DNA of 15,888 nt from Isohypsibius dastychi (taxonomy: Eukaryota > Tardigrada > Eutardigrada > Parachela > Isohypsibiidae). The notes under the pieces were generated by a model that worked only from the letters and a program-made list of their open reading frames with translations, was not told the origin of the DNA and did no database searches. The translations under genes were made by a program, and so were the position numbers. The stretch spans positions 1-15,888 of the forward strand of contig JAQIWT010000716.1 of NCBI GenBank assembly GCA_034696485.1. Reading direction: 5' to 3'. Of the stretch, positions 1 through 8,177 are shown piece after piece (positions within the stretch are counted from its first letter, which is position 1; the number at the start of each line of letters is the position of its first letter).

Positions 1-1709
1 GAAAACTCCCAAGATGAAATGTATCAGGCGATGGATTTGGCGGAGAAATCCGGACGGCTTGTGGCTGTCGGTGAAATCGGCCTCGATTACCATAATGCTT
101 CGTAAGTAGAAAAACGTGGATTTTTTTAAGCGATGATATTCTATAAAACATCACGAGGCTGTTCCGAAATATTTGCGAGATCTAATATTTTCATTCGTTC
201 TTGAATTTTAAAAAACCGAAATATATTCAAATTTTTGGTGGTCGGAACTGATGTTGTGATTTGCTGATTTTTCTTGAGTTTTTGATTGTGATTTTATGGA
301 GTTTTTTAGGACAGAAAAGGGACGAGCGGCGCAACGGGAGCCTTTTCGTCGGATGCTCGAAATTGCGAAAGACCGTCGACTCCCTCTGGTCATCCATTGT
401 CGCAGCTCTCAATCGCGATCAGATGGATCCGACCCGAGTGCGGACTGCATGCGAATTATGCAAGAGGTCGGAGTTTTTTTTAACAGTTTTTTCAGAGAAC
501 GAGTACTTCCGTGGTAGACCGATGTCTTACTCGTTTAAGCTCGATTTTCTGCAGAAATGCCATCCATTTTTTTTAAAGGAACACTCGTTCAGAAGAATTT
601 TGAAATCTCCTGTTTTTCGGTCATTTTCAACCTGGGAATTTATTTATGAAGATCATGATTTTTTGTTGTCTTTGTGGTTTTGTTGGTGGCTTTCTTATCT
701 CGTTGTTTTTTTAGGTTGGGATTAGCAAGCAACATCCCATCCACCTTCATTGTTTCGAAGGAGATTCGGCTTGTGCGAAACGTTGGATGAGTGAATACGA
801 GACTCTGATGTTTGGTTTTACGCCATCTCGTAATAACAAACATAAGTTTGTTCGAGATGCCATCGCGATGATTCCTCTTGATAAACTCCTCCTGGAAACG
901 GATGCCCCCTTCTTCGTCCCCAGTCAAGTATGCTGATTTCTCGCTCTAAAATCCAGTGTCGCTATAAGTTAAAATTTATTCAAGAATTGAAATCTATTAA
1001 AATATCTATCAAAATATCTATTAAAATATCTATTTGAATATCTATCATTATCTATAGAAATCTATGTAAGTAAAATCTACTCAAGTTCATATTTTTGCGG
1101 TTTCCGGTTGATCGAAATTGCGTCCAGTCTTCTTTTGGTCTCTTTCTCCCATGAATTCCTGTTGCTGTTTTTTTCGCTTGATTCGACTTTCGAGTATGAT
1201 CTTTCTTGTACTGGCCTTGAGTCAGCTCAGACTTGGATTTTTTTAATGAAGACTGCAGTATATTACCATTATTCTGAACGAAAGAGCGTTTAATTACAAA
1301 ACATCCACGAATTAAATGCTGAATAATTTATAATATTTAATGTTTGTCTCAAATAATTTTGCGGTGTAATTTAATGTTTGAATGATTCGGATTCACGTCC
1401 GCGGTTAAAATCGAGTTTGTATCTCCATTTGTTGAAATTTGTTAACATCTCTGGGTTTTTTGCTCTCTCCGAAAGTATTCGTAATAGTTATGGACCTGAA
1501 TTTGATGAATGTTTCCAAGAAAGCAATTCTTTTTCTAGGTCACCGGTTTGCATCTGCAGGATGGAAGGACGGTTGGAATTCCGGGAGCTCTGTCGTTTTT
1601 GGCCGCTGTGGAAATATCCGAGATCAAGCAAATTCCTTTAAACGAAGTCCTTCGTGCCACTTACGAAAACACCCGCTTTCTCTATAATCTGCCAGTACAG
1701 AACAGTTGA
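1..1709 (+). CDS. TatD-family metal-dependent deoxyribonuclease, TATDN2-like, 5' partial
   Basis: The visible exons are 1-101, 310-466, 715-927 and 1539-1709 (TGA at 1707-1709). They join in frame to give the last 213 residues. TatD enzymes are TIM-barrel metallohydrolases that cleave DNA with two metal ions and are linked to DNA repair and apoptotic DNA breakdown. Later metal-site signatures are present in order: GEIGLDY (Glu25 of the visible part), VIHCR (His63), HLHCF (His98) and LLLETDAPFF (Asp149). The N-terminal HxH motif must lie upstream of the window. After the ETDAP motif the chain reads FFVPSQV and ends in a helix with ENTRFLYNL, the usual TatD finish. The FFVPSQV stretch resembles the TATDN2 branch more than TATDN1 or bacterial TatD, which I judge from memory. 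Introns are 208, 248 and 611 bases. The second has a weak GTCGGA donor. All ligands in view are intact, so the gene looks functional. Confidence 0.9.
928..1538 (+). other. Intron 3 of the TatD gene
   Basis: The intron begins GTATGC directly after codon CAA (925-927) and ends in TTTTCTAG. The flanking exons are both in phase 0 and join as FFVPSQ|VTGLHL. It is the longest intron of this gene and holds a TCTAT-phased repeat near its 5' end. Open frames inside it (about 1378-1687) show no recognisable domain. A second possible acceptor, CTGCAG at 1554-1559, would keep the frame but drop seven residues (VTGLHLQ), so a minor splice form is possible. Confidence 0.75.
993..1065. repeat. TCTAT tandem array with 12-bp period
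   Basis: The pentamer TCTAT starts at 993, 1005, 1017, 1029 and 1041, exactly 12 bases apart, and then at 1051 and 1061, 10 bases apart. The 12-mer unit is close to TCTATTAAAATA. It lies in an intron and is probably a young A/T-rich minisatellite. No function is evident. Confidence 0.85.
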
Positions 1710-1722
1710 ACGTATTCCCTCA

Positions 1723-1731
1723 ACCGGAAGT
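1723..1731 (+). promoter_or_regulatory. ETS-type site ACCGGAAGT, copy 1
   Basis: The sequence is an exact ACCGGAAGT, the classic high-affinity ETS-family binding core, 14 bases after the TatD stop codon. An identical copy begins 61 bases downstream. Binding is inferred from the motif only. It could equally be 3' UTR sequence. Confidence 0.3.
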
Positions 1732-1783
1732 AGACCTCACTGTAAAATGTTGTACATGAGATTGGAATACATTGTCGATCTCG

Positions 1784-1792
1784 ACCGGAAGT
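1784..1792 (+). promoter_or_regulatory. ETS-type site ACCGGAAGT, copy 2
   Basis: This is the second exact ACCGGAAGT in the same orientation, 61 bases from the first and about 0.9 kb upstream of the next gene's start codon. Confidence 0.3.
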
Positions 1793-2066
1793 GTTGCCCG
1801 GTATTCTTTCCCCTTGTATTCTGAACCTTCAGCGGAGTATTTTCGTCTTGTTTTCTACAATGTGATTTCGTTGAAATGCTGTTTTGGATTTGGTTTACTA
1901 GTAGATGAGATTTTGATGCTCGCTCTTTCATTCATTTTTCTACGTTGACTTGAATGATATGGATGGTATCATATCGTAAAATTTCGGTTGGGAAGTTGTT
2001 TCATGCCTTGTTCGACGATTTGCCTCAGAAAAGAACTTTTTTGTGTTTTGGGAATTTTGGCAGTTA

Positions 2067-2083
2067 CCCCCCCCCCCCCCCCC
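2067..2083. repeat. 17-base poly(C) tract
   Basis: An uninterrupted run of 17 C lies between CAGTTA and ACGCTT. The complementary strand is a G17 run able to form a G-quadruplex. Such monotonic C/G tracts are known in nematode genomes, where they depend on a FANCJ-type helicase for stability. The exact length may be a sequencing approximation. Confidence 0.9.
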
Positions 2084-2708
2084 ACGCTTATTCGGTGTCG
2101 GAAAATAATTTGGAGGGAAGCGGGCGACGAGTGGTGCTTCGGTGCTTCGGTGCTCCCTTATTCGGAACCAACTTTGGAGAATTCGCCAGGGTCGTTGTTC
2201 TCTAACCGCTGTTTTGAATGATTAATTTCTTGAGTGCGAAAATTTATTTCTCATCGCTTTGTTTTGGTCAGAAGTTCCGATGGGAAATCCGGTAAGTTGT
2301 GCTGTCGACCTAGGTACACAAACTCGGACTTGCAAAAAAACATGTCCGCGGTACACAACACAAACATACACGAAGATCCATCAGTTCTCACTCTCTTTCA
2401 CTTTCTTCGTTTCTCCACCTGGAAATCGGCGTCGGACTGGCCGTAGCGGCACACTGAACCAGAGACCTCGATTACGAAGCGCCCGGAGCTGGAGTAAAAG
2501 AAGAAAACACCTTTCACTGCTACTTATCTTGAGAACATCTGCTTTGAAAGCGAGCAATCAATTACTAACGGCACACTTTCCGCATTACTTTCGTCCATCT
2601 TCTTCATCTCACTTTGGCATAAACGGCTTCGAATCTTCCGTTTTTTCGCGGCTTCAAGCAGGAACTTTGAACATCGGTTTGGAACAAAAGTTTGGGCGCA
2701 ACGCGAAA

Positions 2709-2783
2709 ATGCATGGAACTGGATTGTTTCTATTGATCTCTGTTGTTTTCTTGGAGCTTCAATCGTTCTGTTGTGCTGCAGCG
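2709..2783 (+). other. Signal peptide of the acidic secreted protein
   Basis: Residues 1-25 have the pattern of a secretory signal: a short polar start, a hydrophobic core of about 13 residues (GLFLLISVVFLEL) and small residues (CCAAA) before IPNTL. This is the main reason to start the protein here, although the same frame stays open upstream to about 2259. Confidence 0.75.
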
Positions 2784-5700
2784 ATTCCGAACACTCTATC
2801 TTCAAAATTGTGAGTTTTTGTAAAAAAGTGAATTTCAGATTTTTTTGTCATGCAGCTCAATTTTGTGGTTTTCCAGTGCACCAAGCACACCAACAACACA
2901 GATTCCATTCGAAACCACCGATGGTCAGTCTGACTCACCTACCTACTTGACCGACTTTCGCTTTTTTCTGATCTCTCAGTTTTTTCAGGGGAAGATGAGT
3001 CTGAAGATGAAAGCGAAACTGTTTCACTCGAGACCACCACTCCGGAGTTCACCCAATCCCCCGTTTTTGGAAGAAATAAGTCAGCGTTCAAAGATGTCGT
3101 TATGATCACTCAGAGTCCACCCACTGCCCGGCCAAAGTCAACAACTGCCTCTGTGACGCAGTCAGTGAAGGTCACGAAAGGCACAACTGGGAAGCTGAAA
3201 ACCACGCCTGATCAAGAAGAAGAAGAGGAGGAGGAAGAACAGGAGACCACTGTGTTCCAGCAGACGACCAAACAATCAACGATTCCTCCCACAGTTATTT
3301 CGGAAAACATGACTGTGGCATCATCCAGTGCGAGTACAGTCACAGAGAAATCAGTTGCCAAAACTGAAGTATCGTCAACGGTGGCCACAACTAGTGAAGA
3401 ATTGAATGAGGACGAGTCGGAAAAAGAGGCAACAAGCTCAACTCTGTCACCTAAGACTACTGAAAAATCCGAAGCTGTGAATGGAAATGTCACGTTTACC
3501 AACCCAGCAGTTTTGAACTCTGAACCAACCGACAAAATGTTGGAAGACAAGCTATGGATGAAGGAGTTCTTGGAAGCAAGAGGACAGTCATCTGGAACGT
3601 ACCCACCTCTAGATCTGATTCTCCCAGGAATGTCTAAGAAGAAGGTTATTGTGGAACTTGAAGAAGAAGAGACTGGTGACACAACCACATTCGCGAGCAT
3701 CGTTACTAAATCGTCAAAAGTTTCTGCCACCACTAACTCCGAAGAAGACGAGGAGGAAATAGAAGAAACGCTGTCATCACCAACATTTCCATCGACTTCA
3801 AAGACCACGACAGCTGCGGTCGCGAAGACGACTGTGGACCTGGAGGAAGAGGAAGAAGAGGAGGAGGCTGAAGCGACAGTTAGTAGCACTCAGACAACGA
3901 AGTCTCCGACGAACAAGCTCGTAACAGTCCCTGCTACCACATCCACTTCTATGGAGGAAGAACAAGAAGAAGAAGAATCTGAAAAGGTCACAGCGTTCAC
4001 TCCAGCATTCAATAATTTCACAGTTTCGCCGACAAACATTACTGTGGTTTTCGTTGCTCTGAATACCACGGAGAATTCGACAACTGTAGCGCCCGAAGTG
4101 ACGGAAGATTCCGAAGTGGAAAGCGAAGAAACAACAGTCAGTCCAACGACTAAACCACCAATTACTCCGGTGACAAAAAGTAACATTGAAATCGCGGAGG
4201 ATGTAGAAGATGAGGAGGAATCCGACGAGGAGAAGAGTGTTCCTGCAGATAAAGAAGGACTTGACAGTGGGTTGAGGTTTGGTCGCGGATTCAATCCAGT
4301 CAATTCGAGTGCCTCTCAGCCTGGTAAGATTAAGCAAGTTGCAGCCGTTGTACGAATCGTTCCTTTGACCCAGAAAATGACCACGAAAGAGGGCAACAAA
4401 ACCGATGGTGCTGCTAAGAATGCAAGTCAAGATGCATCGCAACAAGCATGGACGAGATTGGATGTCATCCGTCAGGGTTCGCCGCTCGAAAAATTCCCAG
4501 AAGCGACAACAAAAACGCCAGTCGCGAACACAACGAAATCCGGTCAAGGGAAGCGAAGCTTCGACGGGGTCGCCGGTGTGAATGAGCTCCAGAGCAGACG
4601 GTCCAGCGACGCTCGTGCCATTGTGGACTCAGACGATGAAGAGGAAGTGTCTGAAGATGAGGAAGTGACCACAAAAGCCTCGGTCACGGAGTGGAAAACC
4701 AAGTGGCAAAAGTGGAAGACCACTGCTGCTCCAGTTCTAGAAGAAGTTGAGAGCGAGGAGGAGGAAGAGCCAGTAACGCCGAAAGCTCAGATTGAGAAGC
4801 TCAATGTGGAGGTCTCTCAGATGGACGGCGTGTCAAACGTTGCTCAGCCAGGTAACACTTCTTGGCTCTTAACGGAAGAACATTGTTGATAAACTAAACT
4901 TTTTCCGCAGAGGCGAAGAACGCACTCGTGAGTTCTACCTGGGAAAACACCCTTGCACTCACGCAGGGTTCGCCACTTGCTAAATTTGTGGAAACCGTTG
5001 CCACAACCCAAGCAACTACCTTCACATCAACTCCAATCTCAAACACGAGTACCCCGAAGGGCCTATCTAATAAACGAAGCTTTGACAAGGAGGAGAACTC
5101 AAACAACGAGTTATCTTCGAAAGCCATCGAAACAGCGTTGTTGGAAACTGACGAGGACAACGGTGCAGAGACTGAGGAATTAGAGAAAATCACGCAGCTT
5201 CCTAAGATCAAGTTCAACTGGGCTAAGAAGCAGCCTACCCAAGCTCCCGTGGCGGTCATCGAGGAGCTTGATTTTGAAGAATCTGGAGAAGAAGATGAAG
5301 TAGGGACAAGTGCCGGCCCGAAGACCACAACAACTAAGAGCTCTCCGATGGCTGTTGTGGAGAAATCACTGGGGTCAGAGAAAAAAGTTGAAGAGGTCTC
5401 CGAACACACAACTTTCGCAACAACCAAACCAACCACTGTTCCTCAAGAACGAGTTGAGGAACTGATGGTTTCTACTGAAACGAGCAAAGTTCCAGTCTCC
5501 AGCAATGCCACAGTAGTCCTGACAGACAGTACTACGCTGCTGCCGAAAACCTCGACCCAAGAGACGGAGGAAGAAGACGATGACGAAGGAGAAACCACTT
5601 CAAAACAGAGTTCCACAACTCAGGAACCAAAGAACTCGACTCAGCTCACAAGCAGCCCTGTTGTCAGTCAGTCCGAAAATACGACCAAAGTGACCACAAA

Positions 5701-6004
5701 TCGGTCTCCGGCTACCACAACACACGCAACCATGGAGGAGAGCCTCGACGACGAATACGAAGAAGCAACCACCCTGAAACCAAGCACCCTCCGTGAGACC
5801 GCAAAAGGTTTGACAACCAAGATCTCTGGCGAGCTCATGAGTTTTGATGACGAGGAGCTCGAAGCGGAAGGCTCTGAAACTGTGACCGCGAGTGCGACGA
5901 CGGTGAAGGTCGTCAGCTCATCCACCAAGAAGTGGCAGCCAAAAACATGGACCCTTCCCAGAACTGCAAGACTCGATACAGGGGAGGAAGAAACCGATGA
6001 ATAA
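2709..6004 (+). CDS. Secreted acidic Thr/Ser/Glu-rich protein with duplicated module, family unknown
   Basis: Exons 2709-2809, 2877-2923, 2989-4851 and 4911-6004 (TAA) join in frame to 1034 residues. Introns are 67, 65 and 59 bases with GTGAGT, GTCAGT and GTAACA donors and pyrimidine-rich CAG acceptors. The start at 2709 is chosen because it gives a clear signal peptide: MHGTG, then a hydrophobic stretch GLFLLISVVFLEL, then cleavage probably near FCCAAA (residues 23-25). The rest is low-complexity: repeated Glu/Asp runs alternate with Thr/Ser/Pro segments and more than a dozen N-x-S/T sequons, which suggests an extended, heavily glycosylated and strongly negative extracellular protein. There is no transmembrane or GPI-like C-terminus. 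After the signal peptide I see almost no cysteine. Two diverged copies of a module of about 110 residues lie at 537-643 and 681-800. Possible proteolysis signals include KR, RR and LRFGR. I recognise no family. A mucin-like matrix, cuticle or eggshell protein or a peptide precursor are options. Confidence is for the gene model. Confidence 0.85.
4260..4289 (+). other. RFamide-like motif LRFGRG in the acidic protein
   Basis: Residues 474-483 read LDSGLRFGRG. LRFG followed by a basic residue is the form of an amidated FMRFamide-like peptide precursor. Only a single Arg follows and the nearest upstream basic residue is Lys471, so processing would be atypical. A single such motif in a 1034-residue protein may be chance. 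Confidence 0.25.
4449..4769 (+). repeat. Module copy 1 in the acidic protein (QGSPLEKF...KRSFD...NEL)
   Basis: Residues 537-643, at the 3' end of exon 3. In order: Trp537, QGSPLEKF at 545-552, a Thr-rich linker, KRSFD at 571-575, NEL at 581-583, an acidic stretch, then a Trp/Lys segment (WQKWK) and AAPVLEEVESEEEE. The same landmarks recur in the same order in copy 2. This is the least low-complexity part of the protein and so probably its conserved functional unit. Confidence 0.75.
4940..5299 (+). repeat. Module copy 2 in the acidic protein (QGSPLAKF...KRSFD...NEL)
   Basis: Residues 681-800, at the 5' end of exon 4. Trp681 is followed by QGSPLAKF at 689-696 with the same Trp-to-Gln spacing (8) as in copy 1, then KRSFD at 725-729, NEL at 736-738, FNWAKK, and APVAVIEELDFEE leading into an acidic run. 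The linker before KRSFD is 10 residues longer than in copy 1. A 59-base intron separates the two copies, so the duplication is at exon scale. Confidence 0.75.
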
Positions 6005-6125
6005 TACAGGGACCACGAGGTGACTGCGTCATGGCTCATTGTTAACATAAATAACCATCAACGGCTGACGTGCTGGTTACGTCTTCACACGCAAGCTCGC
6101 CTGCCCTTTATTGGTTTTCCCTTTT

Positions 6126-6187
6126 AACCGTTTAACGAAATGTGTAACGCTTTGAATATGCATAAAGCAGTTAAACGTTGACCGGTT
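6126..6187 (+). other. 62-base imperfect hairpin downstream of the acidic gene
   Basis: The outer arms 6126-6137 (AACCGTTTAACG) and 6176-6187 (CGTTGACCGGTT) pair at 11 of 12 positions, counting one G-U. The inner arms AACGCTTT (6146-6153) and AAAGCAGTT (6164-6172) pair with one bulged A. The loop is GAATATGCAT. It could be a 3' UTR structure or a small-RNA precursor. The five-base asymmetric bulge and short arms make it a poor microRNA precursor. Confidence 0.4.
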
Positions 6188-7534
6188 GTGTCTAGTGCTT
6201 AACCTCCATCGCTCAACGAGTGACTGCAGATAAATGCAGCAGCTGGGGAGCTGGAGCATCCGTAATCAACACCACACTAATCGATAATTGCCACCTATTA
6301 CGTTCTTAACCACCGCTAGCACCTGCCGTGAGAATTGCGCTTCCTCAATAGACAACTCAATGAACACGACCCACGCCAATTTGTCAGAGATAATTGTGCA
6401 CTGCAAGCACTACTCTTATTTTTCAAAGGTCGGAGTACGGATTCCGATGTGGTCTTGCATACGGATGAATTGAAGCTGCTGGCTTTTCACTCTGTCACGC
6501 GATTCAGCATGAGAGCGCTTTTTTAGCCGGACAAATGTTCCGACAATAGAATGCGGCTTAACATGGCGGGACTCGTGAGAAATGAGAGGATTGCGTTGTG
6601 AGTAAGCCCAAAATTGCTTCTTCTCGCGTCGCCGGCGCTAGGAGAGTTATGACTCGTCTGCGCTCAGAGCTCATCAACAAGCCCAGCTGACTAGCGTAAC
6701 ATACACATTTGCCACGCATCGATGCTCGATGATGAACGGCTACAGTCGTCTGGCCCGGAAAAATGAGAGAAAATGCGCCACAGCAAGAGGCCGCACTAGT
6801 CTAGTCAATACACTCCGGGTCATACGCTTTCCTTTCACAACAGTCTTTTGCGCTCGCGCCAGCCCAAGTTAGATTGCGTGATTGTGAATGATCAAAGGCA
6901 CGCACGAACTCTCGAATTGATCTACTCCATCTTGCGCTGCCCCACCACATTCCTTCAGAGATTACATTCTCTAGTACATCCTCCCCACCTAACCCCTGGA
7001 TGGGGGTGAAATTCAGAAAAAAACACGGGATGTACAACTGTGCTCCACTTATCGATTTTCTCGTGATTCACTGATTCGGTGTTCAAAATGGCGTACAGGG
7101 CTTCTCGTTGATGAGCCGAGGCGCAGTTAATCTGATCAGCACCTCGTAAAAAGGTTACGTTTTTGAAACTGCGCCGCAAAATATTATTGAAGATTGCATC
7201 AGACGAGACCGGCTAATGTGGGTGTTTTTGAGAACTGCTCGTAAAGTGGTGCTCGAAAGCGAGTCAGTCTAGCGCCATGTTTATGCGAGACGAAATCGTT
7301 CAGAAATGAGGACACGCATGAAAAATGAAAGATGGGCGGTGTCGCCGTTTAGAACCTCTTCAACCAGCGAGTAGAGCTAATAACAGGACCTGTCGATCAA
7401 AACCGGGTATAGACAAGTGGTCAGTTGCACTTCACCTTTAACTACTTTACAGCGGGGAAATATTTCCACGGCGGATGACCCACATTGGGAAACTCAGACA
7501 TTCCATTTCCCAATCTGCAATCTCTCGCCTCCCG

Positions 7535-7567
7535 TCTCATCTCATCTCATCTGCTCTGCTCTCCCTG
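7535..7567 (+). repeat. CTCAT / CTGCT short tandem repeat
   Basis: The sequence TCTCATCTCATCTCATCTG is followed by CTCTGCTCTCC. These are pentameric TCTCA units grading into TGCTC units. It forms a pyrimidine-rich stretch about 450 bases upstream of exon 1a and may be part of the promoter. Confidence 0.6.
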
Positions 7568-7645
7568 ACCTGTACATTCGAGTTAGTCGCGCTTGAAATA
7601 GCACACAATGTGGGTTGGCGCGTTTGCTGGTTGAATAGGATAGGT

Positions 7646-7651
7646 GGGCGG
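7646..7651 (+). promoter_or_regulatory. GC box GGGCGG upstream of exon 1a
   Basis: An exact GGGCGG (Sp/KLF-type core) lies about 350 bases upstream of the exon 1a start codon. A second copy lies at 7334-7339. The role is inferred from motif and position only. Confidence 0.3.
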
Positions 7652-7797
7652 AGTCGGGCTTACAACGCGTACCAACCCCATCACGGCTAGATCAATTTAG
7701 AGTGTCTACCAGCGTAAAAGCGTACGGCGGACTGGAAACGCAAAGTTTGAACAAGAGAGGGCCAGAGAGAGGCATATTCAAGAGGCCATAAGGCGGA

Positions 7798-7842
7798 ATG
7801 CAGACGGCTACAAAACAGATCCGCGCAAATCTGTTCGTTTAG
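7798..7842 (+). other. Possible short upstream ORF before exon 1a
   Basis: ATG at 7798 opens a 14-codon frame ending in TAG at 7840-7842, about 160 bases before the exon 1a start. It would be a uORF if transcription starts upstream of it, which the sequence cannot show. It overlaps a small hairpin (AACAGAT 7814-7820 pairing with ATCTGTT 7829-7835). Confidence 0.2.
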
Positions 7843-8001
7843 TTCAACTCTACTCTCGTCAGCTGAGCAATAATACGAAACTTTTTCTCTGAACGACTGT
7901 CTGCATTGCGCCGACACTTTTCCGGACCCGGATTCCAGACATATTAATTCTGCCCATAGTCCTAAGTGGACCCCACCGCAAAAACGGCGAAGAAACTCCT
8001 A

Positions 8002-8177
8002 ATGAACTCCTTCAAGGGGGAAATGGCCAACCCGTTGTTTGTTGAGGATTACAACGCCATCAACAACAACGCGCCCTCAACATCATCAGCTGGCGCATCG
8101 GAAATCAATCCCAATATTAAAATGGAGGAACACCAGAGCGACGAACTCGAGTCGCATTGTGAAATCAGCGCAAAGAG
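8002..8177 (+). CDS. TFAP4: Alternative first coding exon 1a of the AP-4-like gene
   Basis: ATG at 8002 is the first Met in a frame closed by TAA at 7963-7965. The exon encodes 58 residues plus two bases (AG) and ends at a perfect donor, AAGAG|GTGAGT. The peptide is Asn/Ser/Glu-rich and has no domain, but it contains IKME (residues 39-42), which fits the SUMO-acceptor consensus psi-K-x-E. The phase-2 end fits the acceptor at 12603 and restores an Arg codon. An unseen upstream coding exon cannot be excluded, but the in-frame stop makes it unlikely. Confidence 0.7.

Larger units (their letters stand above)
1710..2708. other. Intergenic region between the TatD gene and the acidic secreted protein gene
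   Basis: About 1 kb lies between the TatD stop and the next start codon. It must hold the 3' UTR of the first gene and the promoter and 5' UTR of the second. I saw no canonical AATAAA after the TatD stop. Two ACCGGAAGT motifs, a 17-base C run, a GGTGCTTC short repeat (2133-2154) and a pyrimidine-rich stretch (about 2388-2422) lie here. A strong donor-like GGTAAGT at 2291-2297 may mark a 5' non-coding exon. The gap is too wide for a typical nematode operon. Confidence 0.6.
6005..8001. other. Intergenic region: 3' flank of the acidic gene and upstream promoter region of the AP-4-like gene
   Basis: No convincing gene lies in these 2 kb. Open frames on both strands are at most 78 codons and look random. 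There is no canonical AATAAA shortly after the stop at 6004. ATAAATAA near 6048 and CATAAA near 6161 are the nearest weak poly(A)-like signals. The stretch contains a 62-base hairpin (6126-6187), CAGCTG E-boxes at 6240, 6684 and 7860, GGGCGG boxes at 7334 and 7646, and a CTCAT repeat at about 7535-7552. The 5' UTR of exon 1a must lie just upstream of 8002. Confidence 0.6.

Noticed and set aside
640-927. 95-codon - strand frame opposite TatD exon 3
   Set aside because: It lies opposite the HCF...ETDAP coding exon and has no similarity to a known protein.
1378-1687. Two overlapping + strand frames near the end of TatD intron 3
   Set aside because: They overlap the last TatD exon in the wrong frames. 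The true frame gives the conserved ENTRFLYNL ending.
2627-2640. GGCTTCGAATCTTCC resembling a tRNA B box
   Set aside because: No matching A box, acceptor stem or clover-leaf could be found around it.
3212-3889. 225-codon open frame on the - strand, rich in Ser and Val
   Set aside because: It is the antisense shadow of the Glu/Thr-rich exon. GAA and GAG read backwards give Ser/Leu codons, and stops are rare by composition. No start context or splice pattern supports it.
3798-4547. 249-codon open frame on the - strand
   Set aside because: It is another antisense shadow of exon 3 of the acidic gene, with a Cys/Phe/Arg-rich composition and no domain.
4852-4889. Reading through the acidic gene intron to a stop, ending the protein at 671-682
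   Set aside because: The GTAACA donor and TTTTCCGCAG acceptor keep the frame and lead directly into module copy 2, so splicing is the better model. Read-through could at most be a minor retained-intron form.
4894-5436. 180-codon open frame on the - strand
   Set aside because: It is the antisense of the exon 4 coding sequence, whose + strand frame is supported by splice sites and the repeated module.
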